Part shown: one piece after another, positions 8,632-12,939 of the stretch
Layout of the letters: the number at the start of each line of letters is the position of its first letter
How positions within the stretch are numbered: position 1 is the stretch's first letter
Assembly: GCA_021841985.1 (NCBI GenBank)
Contig: JAKCCP010000321.1
Coordinates: 1-12,939, forward strand
Direction: 5' to 3'
From: Pseudomonadota bacterium
GTDB lineage: Bacteria; Pseudomonadota; Alphaproteobacteria; Acetobacterales; Acetobacteraceae
DNA: 12,939 nt
Program-made: the position numbers and the translations under genes
The notes under the pieces: model-generated
Database searches by the model: none
Told to the model about the DNA's origin: nothing
Seen by the model: the letters and a program-made list of their open reading frames with translations, nothing else

Positions 8632-8710
8632 ATTACGGAAAATCGTTGAAAAACGATATTTTGTTATATATGTCTTGCGGCACTGACCCCATGGTCCGAG
8701 GGCTGCGCCG
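8632..8710 (+). promoter_or_regulatory. Putative paa operon promoter with a hairpin/operator-like inverted repeat
   Basis: The 79-bp gap between rsmA and paaA is the second AT-rich island of the window. A perfect 6-bp inverted repeat, ATCGTT (8642-8647) and AACGAT (8652-8657), encloses GAAA and is followed by ATTTTGTT. Overlapping it is a possible sigma-70 -35 box TTGAAA (8646-8651) with a TATATG -10-like hexamer at 8667-8672 (15-nt spacer, shorter than ideal). The repeat could be a repressor operator over the -35 box or a weak terminator for rsmA. A GAGGG ribosome site at 8698-8702 lies 8 nt before the paaA ATG. The assignment is inferred from position and composition; I could not match it to a known regulator. 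Confidence 0.5.
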
Positions 8711-9697
8711 ATGTATACCCAGGCTTTGGACACCGCCGAGGCGCAAAGCAAGCCTGCGGACACGGCCGCGGCGGCGCGGTTTCAGGCGCGGATCGACGCC
8801 GAACAGCGTATCGAGCCCCAGGATTTCATGCCCGAGGCCTATCGCCGCACCCTGATCCGCCAGATCAGCCAGCACGCGCATTCCGAAATCGTCGGCATGC
8901 TGCCGGAGGGCAACTGGATCACCCGCGCGCCCTCGCTCCGGCGCAAGGCGGCACTGCTCGCCAAGGTCCAGGACGAGGGCGGGCACGGGCTTTATCTCTA
9001 CGCCGCCGCCGAGACGCTCGGCGTCGCGCGTGAGACGCTGGTCGATCAACTGCTGGCCGGGGCCGCGAAATATTCCTCGATTTTCAACTACCCGACGCTC
9101 ACCTGGGCGGATATCGGCGCCATCGGCTGGCTGGTCGATGGCGCCGCGATCATGAACCAGATCCCGCTCTGCCGCTGCTCCTATGGTCCTTACGCCCGGG
9201 CGATGATCCGGATCTGCAAGGAGGAGAGTTTTCACCAGCGCCAGGGCTTCGAGATCATGCTGACCCTCTGCCGCGGCACCGCGGCACAAAAGGCAATGGC
9301 GCAGGACGCGCTCGATCGCTGGTGGTGGCCGGTTTTGATGATGTTCGGCCCGCCGGACGCGCAAAGCCGCCACAGCCAGCACTCTGCGCGCTGGAAGATC
9401 AAGCGTTTCTCCAACGACGAACTGCGTCAGAAATTCCTCGACGCGACGGTGCCGCAGGCGCAATTCCTCGGCCTCACCCTCCCCGACCCGGCGCTCGCCT
9501 TCGATCCCGAAACCGGCCATTGGCGCGCCGGCCCGATCGACTGGGCGGAGTTCGAGGCGGTGCTCGCCGGAAACGGCCCGTGCAATCGGGAACGCCTGGA
9601 GGCGCGGCGCCGCGCCCATGACGAGGGCGGCTGGGTGAGGGAGGCCGCCCGCGCGCACGCCGAAAAGCGGCGCGCGGCGAAGGCACGAGCGGCATGA
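8711..9697 (+). CDS. paaA: 1,2-phenylacetyl-CoA epoxidase, catalytic subunit PaaA
   Basis: PaaA is the diiron oxygenase subunit of the PaaABC(D)E complex, which converts phenylacetyl-CoA and O2 to the ring-1,2-epoxide in aerobic phenylacetate catabolism. The 328-residue protein shows the ferritin-like carboxylate-bridged diiron ligands in order: a Glu in [10 protein letters not shown] (E59), the E-G-G-H motif in [10 protein letters not shown] (E89, H92), and the ExxH motif in [12 protein letters not shown] (E172, H175). The conserved [15 protein letters not shown] segment near residue 70 is also typical. It is about 20 residues longer than the E. coli protein, mostly in a polar N-terminal tail and a basic Ala-rich C-terminus. 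It opens the cassette behind a GAGGG ribosome site and overlaps paaB by ATGA. An ATG at 8691 is out of frame and was not used. Confidence 0.96.
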   Translation: MYTQALDTAEAQSKPADTAAAARFQARIDAEQRIEPQDFMPEAYRRTLIRQISQHAHSEIVGMLPEGNWITRAPSLRRKAALLAKVQDEGGHGLYLYAAAETLGVARETLVDQLLAGAAKYSSIFNYPTLTWADIGAIGWLVDGAAIMNQIPLCRCSYGPYARAMIRICKEESFHQRQGFEIMLTLCRGTAAQKAMAQDALDRWWWPVLMMFGPPDAQSRHSQHSARWKIKRFSNDELRQKFLDATVPQAQFLGLTLPDPALAFDPETGHWRAGPIDWAEFEAVLAGNGPCNRERLEARRRAHDEGGWVREAARAHAEKRRAAKARAA

Positions 9698-9981
9698 GCG
9701 CGGATCTTTCGCCGCTTTGGGAGGTGTTCATCCGCAGCCGCAACGGGCTCGCCCATCGCCATGCCGGCTCGCTCCACGCCGCCGATGCCGAAATGGCGCT
9801 ACAGGCGGCACGCGATCTTTTCACCCGCCGCGGCGAGGCGGCCTCGCTCTGGGTGGTGCCGGCCGCCGCCATCATCGCCTCCGACCCCGACGAGGCGGGG
9901 ATGCTGTTCGAGCCGACCGGGTCGAAAATTTATCGTCATCCGACATTTTACGAGGTGCCCGAGGATGTCGGGCATATGTGA
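9694..9981 (+). CDS. paaB: 1,2-phenylacetyl-CoA epoxidase subunit PaaB
   Basis: The 95-residue PaaB is a small subunit with no catalytic metal that bridges PaaAC units in the epoxidase. Recognisable features are the [21 protein letters not shown] opening, the [26 protein letters not shown] middle segment and the Asp-Pro-Asp region before the C-terminal [18 protein letters not shown]. Length and order match the family (about 95 aa). It starts inside the paaA stop (ATGA, 9694-9697). Its end overlaps the preferred paaC start by 17 bp, so paaA, paaB and paaC are translated in a coupled chain that suits fixed subunit stoichiometry. Confidence 0.95.
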   Translation: MSADLSPLWEVFIRSRNGLAHRHAGSLHAADAEMALQAARDLFTRRGEAASLWVVPAAAIIASDPDEAGMLFEPTGSKIYRHPTFYEVPEDVGHM

Positions 9982-10774
9982 GCAGGCGGTGGGCGGGAAG
10001 GTGGGTAGCGCCCTCACCCTGGCGGAGACGCCGCTTCTCTCCCACGTCCTCGCCCGCGCCGATGACGCGCTGATCCTCGGCCATCGCCTCTCGGAATGGA
10101 CCGGACACGCGCCGCTCCTGGAGGAGGAGCTGGCGCTCGCCAATCTCGCCCTCGATCTGATCGGCCAGGCGCGGCTGCTCTATGAGTATGCCGGCGCAAT
10201 CGAGGGGGCCGGGCATGGCGAGGACGATTTCGCTTATTTCCGCGACCCGCCGCAATTCCGCAATCTCCTCCTCGTCGAACAGCCGAACGGCGATTTCGCG
10301 ATGACGATGCTGCGCCATTTCCTCTATGCCGCCTTCGCCGATCCCTATTGGCGGGCGATGGTCGTCGCCGGCGATGCCACACTCGCCGCCATCGCCGCCA
10401 AGGCCGAGAAGGAGATGGCCTATCATCTCCGCCACGCCGCCGGCTGGGTGATCCGCCTTGGCGACGGCACGGAGGAAAGCCATCGCCGTCTCGCCGTGGC
10501 GCTCGATACGCTCTGGCCGTTCACCGGCGAGATGTTTCTCGCCGATGCCGGCGAGGCGGCGCTGAGTGACGCCGGCACGGTGATCGATCCGGCGGCGCTG
10601 CGCCCGCGCTGGGAGGCGACCATCGCGCGGGTTTTCGCCGAAGCCAATCTCACCCGCCCGGGCGGGGAATGGGCGCCGAGCGGCGGACGCGCGGGGCGGC
10701 ATTCCGAACATCTCGGCCATCTGCTCGCCACCATGCAGCATCTCGCCCGCAGCCATCCGGGAGCGCGGTGGTGA
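9965..10774 (+). CDS. paaC: 1,2-phenylacetyl-CoA epoxidase structural subunit PaaC
   Basis: PaaC is the ferritin-fold partner of PaaA; it has lost diiron activity and stabilises the catalytic subunit. The 269-residue product contains LARADDALILGHRLSEWTG, EEELALANLALDLIGQAR, the YFRDPPQFRNLLLVEQPNGDFA block and KEMAYHLRHAAGWVIRLGDGTEESH, all characteristic of the family (about 250 aa). The frame is open further upstream, but that extension lies entirely within paaB and is not homologous. I chose ATG 9965, which has a GAGGTG ribosome site at 9952-9957 and overlaps paaB by 17 bp. GTG at 9989 or 10001 (257 aa) would also fit. The stop overlaps the paaD GTG start (GTGA, 10771-10774). Confidence 0.93.
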   Translation: MSGICEQAVGGKVGSALTLAETPLLSHVLARADDALILGHRLSEWTGHAPLLEEELALANLALDLIGQARLLYEYAGAIEGAGHGEDDFAYFRDPPQFRNLLLVEQPNGDFAMTMLRHFLYAAFADPYWRAMVVAGDATLAAIAAKAEKEMAYHLRHAAGWVIRLGDGTEESHRRLAVALDTLWPFTGEMFLADAGEAALSDAGTVIDPAALRPRWEATIARVFAEANLTRPGGEWAPSGGRAGRHSEHLGHLLATMQHLARSHPGARW

Positions 10775-11229
10775 GCGGCGCGGATCTCGCGGCACGGGCG
10801 CGGGCGGCGCTGGCGCGGGTCTCGGATCCCGAACTGCCGTTTCTCACGATCGCCGATCTCGGCATTCTGCGCGGCGTCGAGCGCGACGGGGACGGGGTCG
10901 AGGTCTCGATCACCCCGACCTATTCCGGCTGCCCGGCGATGGTGGAAATCACCGCCGCTATCCACCGTGCCCTGGATGCGGCCGGGATCGCCTCGGTGCG
11001 GGTGCGAACCGTGCTCGCCCCGGCCTGGACGACGGATTGGCTGAGCGAGGAAGGCCGGCGGAAGCTCGCCGCGGCCGGGATCGCGCCACCCTCGCCACGG
11101 GCGCCGTCTTGCCCGCGCTGTGCATCCCCGGCGACCGAACTGCTCTCCGCGTTCGGCGCGACGGCGTGCAAGGCGCTATGGCGCTGCACCGCCTGCCGCG
11201 AACCCTTCGATGCGTTCAAATGCCACTGA
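10771..11229 (+). CDS. paaD: Phenylacetyl-CoA epoxidase-associated protein PaaD (MIP18/DUF59 family)
   Basis: PaaD is a small assembly factor of the epoxidase system, thought to help mature Fe-S or iron centres. The 152-residue product has an N-terminal MIP18/DUF59 domain (DPELPFLTIADLGILR, then TYSGCPAM with C54) and a C-terminal zinc-ribbon-like module. That module has C114-x2-C117, C133, C138-x2-C141 and C151, ending in the family signature EPFDAFKCH. The open frame extends upstream inside paaC, but homology begins at GTG 10771, which overlaps the paaC stop (GTGA). An immediately preceding in-frame GTG at 10768 is equally possible. The TGA stop (11227-11229) is shared with the first bases of the following palindrome, ending the tight coupling of the operon. 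Confidence 0.94.
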   Translation: MSGADLAARARAALARVSDPELPFLTIADLGILRGVERDGDGVEVSITPTYSGCPAMVEITAAIHRALDAAGIASVRVRTVLAPAWTTDWLSEEGRRKLAAAGIAPPSPRAPSCPRCASPATELLSAFGATACKALWRCTACREPFDAFKCH

Positions 11230-11280
11230 TACCAGCCGGTCGAATGGCCGACTCTTCCGACCATTCGACCGGCTGGAATG
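11228..11280 (+). repeat. Palindromic element 1 between paaD and paaE (ATACCAGCCG foot)
   Basis: There is a perfect 16-bp inverted repeat, CCAGCCGGTCGAATGG (11232-11247) and CCATTCGACCGGCTGG (11261-11276), around a 13-nt loop. Allowing one mismatch at each end, the pairing extends outward to 11229/11279 and inward to 11250/11258, which leaves a 7-nt loop. Its outer left sequence GATACCAGCCG (11228-11238) is repeated exactly at 11321-11331 in element 2. The outermost bases are part of the paaD TGA stop codon. No T-tract follows, so it is not a standard rho-independent terminator, although so strong a hairpin at a stop codon could stabilise or define a processed mRNA 3' end. It resembles REP/MITE-type intergenic palindromes. 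Confidence 0.9.
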
Positions 11281-11308
11281 CGCGCCGGGTTGGCCGGCGG
11301 CGGCGCGC
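11280..11308 (+). repeat. GC-rich hairpin in the spacer between the two palindromes
   Basis: A perfect 8-bp inverted repeat, GCGCGCCG (11280-11287) and CGGCGCGC (11301-11308), encloses a 13-nt GC-rich loop. It fills the spacer between palindromic elements 1 and 2. In DNA this GC-rich such a stem can arise by chance, so on its own it is weak. Its interest comes from completing a run of three adjacent hairpins. Confidence 0.5.
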
Positions 11309-11320
11309 GGAATATGACTC

Positions 11321-11376
11321 GATACCAGCCGATGTTGACCCATACGTCATGGGTCAACATCGCCGGCGGCTGGTAT
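11321..11376 (+). repeat. Palindromic element 2 overlapping the paaE start (ATACCAGCCG foot)
   Basis: Nested perfect inverted repeats form this element. The outer foot ATACCAGCCG (11322-11331) pairs with CGGCTGGTAT (11367-11376). The apical arm ATGTTGACCCAT (11332-11343) pairs with ATGGGTCAACAT (11349-11360) around a 5-nt loop. A 6-nt CGCCGG bulge (11361-11366) separates the two on the right side. In total 22 base pairs form without mismatch. The final two bases of the right arm are the first two of the paaE ATG, so the fold covers the whole ribosome-binding region of paaE. The foot is the same as in element 1 while the arm sequence differs yet remains complementary. Confidence 0.92.
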
Positions 11377-12448
11377 GACCCGCCGCGCCTTCCATCGCCT
11401 GGCGCTTCGCGAGGTGCGGCGCGAGACGCCATCCGCGGTTTCGCTCGCCTTTGCCGTCCCGCCGGCGCTGCGGGAAGCGTTCCGCTTCACGCCGGGGCAG
11501 TATCTGACGCTCCGCCTCGTCGTGGATGGCGCCGAGATCCGGCGCTCCTATTCGATTTGCAGCGCGCCCGGCGACCGCGAACTCCGCATCGCCGTGAAGC
11601 AGGTGCCGGGTGGGGTTTTCTCGACGCTGGCCAATACAAGCCTTGCCGCCGGGGATGAGATCGAGGTGGCGACACCGGCGGGCCGTTTCGGCCTCGCCCC
11701 CGAGCCCGGCGCGAGGCGCGTTTTCGCCGCTTTCGCCGCCGGCTCGGGCATCACCCCGATCCTCTCGCAATTGCGCGCGATTTTGGCGCAAGAACCCGAA
11801 AGCCGGTTTTTTTTGGCCTACGGCGCCCCGAGCGGCGCCGAGATGATGTTTCGCGACGCATTGTTCGCTCTCAAGAACCGCGCTCCCGGCCGCTTCGCGT
11901 TCTTTCCGATCCTGTCGCGTGAGCACCAGGATCTCGATCTCCTCCATGGCCGGCTGGACGCCGAGAAGATCGCCCGCCTGCTCCGCCACGCCATCCCCGC
12001 CGCGGCCATCGATCATGCCCTGATCTGCGGCCCGACGGCGATGGCGGAGACGGTGACGGCGGCGCTGCTGGCCGCAGGGATGCCCGAGGCGCGCCTCCGC
12101 CGCGAGCGCTTCTCGACGGGCGCCCCTCCGCCGCCGTCACCCGCGGCAGCGTCCGCCGCTATCGCGTCCGCGTGCCGGGCGACGGTGATCATCGACGGCG
12201 GCCGCCATTTGATCCCGGTCGCCGCCGGCGAGAGCGTGCTCGCGGCCGGCCTGCGCGCCGGGCTCGATCTCCCTTACGCCTGCCGCGGCGGCATGTGCTG
12301 CTCGTGCCGGGCGCGGCTGGTCGCCGGCGAGGCCGATATGGCGGTGAATTATTCGCTGGAGGCGTGGGAACTGGCGGCCGGTTTCGTCCTCACCTGCCAG
12401 GCCCAGCCGCGCAGCCCCGAGGTTACGCTCGATTACGACCAGGTGTGA
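11375..12448 (+). CDS. paaE: 1,2-phenylacetyl-CoA epoxidase reductase subunit PaaE
   Basis: The 357-residue reductase feeds NAD(P)H electrons through FAD and a plant-type 2Fe-2S cluster to the PaaA diiron centre. Domains in order: an FAD-binding barrel with FTPGQYLTLR and R57-S-Y-S; an NAD(P) domain with GSGITP (123-128) and C218-G-P; an Ala/Pro-rich linker near 250-270; and a C-terminal ferredoxin domain with ligands C303, C308, C311 and C341 (CX4CX2CX29C), plus an extra C309. The only possible upstream frame start is blocked by a stop within palindromic element 2, so ATG 11375 is the start. Its leader lies entirely in that palindrome and shows no good ribosome site. A T8 run (11807-11814) encodes Phe-Phe-Leu in the NAD domain. 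It is last in the cassette. Confidence 0.95.
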   Translation: MTRRAFHRLALREVRRETPSAVSLAFAVPPALREAFRFTPGQYLTLRLVVDGAEIRRSYSICSAPGDRELRIAVKQVPGGVFSTLANTSLAAGDEIEVATPAGRFGLAPEPGARRVFAAFAAGSGITPILSQLRAILAQEPESRFFLAYGAPSGAEMMFRDALFALKNRAPGRFAFFPILSREHQDLDLLHGRLDAEKIARLLRHAIPAAAIDHALICGPTAMAETVTAALLAAGMPEARLRRERFSTGAPPPPSPAAASAAIASACRATVIIDGGRHLIPVAAGESVLAAGLRAGLDLPYACRGGMCCSCRARLVAGEADMAVNYSLEAWELAAGFVLTCQAQPRSPEVTLDYDQV

Positions 12449-12517
12449 CGCCCCGCCCCGATGACGCCCCGGTCATTCTTCCGGTTTGGCCGGAGGGGGC
12501 GCGGCGGCTGGCGGGGG
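12449..12517. other. Convergent intergenic region between paaE and the XRE regulator
   Basis: Genes on both strands end here. A 7-bp stem with one wobble pair, CTTCCGG (12478-12484) and CCGGAGG (12490-12496), surrounds a 5-nt loop. It might serve as a shared bidirectional end, but neither side has a T-tract. Nothing else is visible in the 69 bp. Confidence 0.3.
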
Positions 12518-12939
12518 TCAGCGCCCGTGCATCGCGGCCGATTGGGCGGCGAGCGCGCGGGCCATGTTGCTCAGCGCTTCCTGGTGCTTGAGATTGTCGA
12601 TCGCGGCGAAATTGCGGGCGAGTTCCAGGCACATGCGCTGGCGCGGGGTCGCCGCCTGGGCTTCCTCGTCCGGCGCCAGCCCCTCGAAAAACCACGCGAT
12701 CGGCACCCCGAGCACCCCCGCGATGTCATAGAGCCGGCCGGCCGAGATGCGGTTGAAGCCGCGTTCGTATTTATGCGCCTGCTGGTAGGTGACGCCGATC
12801 ATCTGGGCGAGCTGCTGCTGCGAGAGGCCGAGCATGGTGCGGCGTTCGCGGATGCGCGCGCCGACATGGCGGTCGGCGAGGCTGGCGCGGCCGGCGGGCC
12901 GGCTTTCGCGCGGCGCCGCGTCCCCAAAACCAGCCGCGT
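12518..12939 (-). CDS. XRE-family helix-turn-helix transcriptional regulator (partial, runs off the window)
   Basis: On the minus strand the frame is open from the right edge (first full codon at 12937) to the TGA at 12520-12518, at least 139 residues. The core is a Cro/C1-type HTH, RIRERRTMLGLSQQQLAQ followed by MIGVTYQQAHKYERGFNRIS and RLYDIAGVLGVPIAWFFEG. This closely resembles the alphaproteobacterial XRE regulators that carry a QKYEKG-like recognition segment. An internal ATG at 12835 would remove the first helix (RHVGARIRERRT), so it is not the true start, and no ATG, GTG or TTG lies between it and the edge. The tail is a helical Ala-rich C-terminus. It converges on paaE. A role in phenylacetate control is possible but has no direct support, since known Paa regulators belong to other families (PaaX, TetR-type PaaR). 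Confidence 0.85.
   Translation of the reverse strand, partial: AAGFGDAAPRESRPAGRASLADRHVGARIRERRTMLGLSQQQLAQMIGVTYQQAHKYERGFNRISAGRLYDIAGVLGVPIAWFFEGLAPDEEAQAATPRQRMCLELARNFAAIDNLKHQEALSNMARALAAQSAAMHGR

Noticed and set aside
8640..8660. A known PaaX or PaaR operator upstream of paaA
   Set aside because: I could not match the visible repeat to a consensus I trust for either regulator, so only an unnamed inverted repeat is reported.
7801..8684. Shared TGCGGCACTG at 7801-7810 and about 8675-8684, near the starts of rsmA and paaA
   Set aside because: A 10-base match is expected many times by chance in 13 kb of GC-rich DNA, and the flanks do not align well.
9761..9964. Upstream extension of the paaC frame to ATG 9761
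   Set aside because: The extra 68 residues lie inside paaB, are Arg/Pro/Ser-rich and have no PaaC character. ATG 9965 has a proper ribosome site.
10669..10770. Upstream extension of the paaD frame to ATG 10669
   Set aside because: It lies within paaC. PaaD homology begins at the GTG that overlaps the paaC stop.
12478..12496. Rho-independent terminator between paaE and the XRE gene
   Set aside because: The stem is short with one wobble pair, and neither strand has a following T-tract.
12518..12835. A complete 105-residue XRE protein starting at ATG 12835
   Set aside because: The frame continues upstream with RHVGARIRERRT, the first helix of the HTH domain, and stays open to the window edge. 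The gene is therefore longer and partial here.

Overview
The window is GC-rich, densely coding DNA from a Gram-negative alphaproteobacterium. Gene content (LptF/LptG/LptD/SurA/RsmA), the alphaproteobacterial style of the XRE regulator, and an AAAAAGAAC-type intergenic palindrome that I associate from memory with Acetobacteraceae suggest the order Rhodospirillales, probably Acetobacteraceae. The family-level placement is an inference.

Layout. Positions 1-202 hold the 3' end of an unrecognised gene. It overlaps by ATGA a GlcD/D-2-hydroxyglutarate dehydrogenase-type FAD oxidoreductase (199-1614). After a 139-bp gap comes the outer-membrane biogenesis block, all on +: lptF (1754), lptG (ATGA overlap, 2890), lptD (4006), surA (6333) and rsmA/ksgA (about 7759-8631). 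LptF and LptG form the inner-membrane permease that extracts LPS, LptD is the outer-membrane LPS translocon, and SurA is the periplasmic chaperone for such beta-barrels. The pdxA gene that commonly sits between surA and rsmA is absent. In its place is a short AT-rich palindrome that also supplies the only plausible far-upstream start codon (TTG) for rsmA.

A 79-bp AT-rich promoter region (8632-8710) then leads into a complete phenylacetyl-CoA epoxidase cassette, paaA-paaB-paaC-paaD-paaE (8711-12448). PaaA is the diiron oxygenase subunit, PaaC its structural partner, PaaB a bridging subunit, PaaD an Fe-S assembly factor and PaaE the FAD/2Fe-2S reductase. Together they open aerobic phenylacetate degradation by epoxidising the CoA-activated ring. 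paaA-D are translationally coupled by overlaps. paaD and paaE are instead separated by 145 bp made almost wholly of three consecutive hairpins. Two of these share the same ATACCAGCCG foot, and the outer ends of the array touch the paaD stop codon and the paaE start codon.

On the minus strand, convergent with paaE, lies an XRE-family regulator (12518 to beyond 12939) that runs off the window. I found no phage, transposase, CRISPR or RNA gene. The most unusual material is the palindromic DNA at the paaD/paaE junction and at the surA/rsmA junction; no wholly new multi-gene system is evident.
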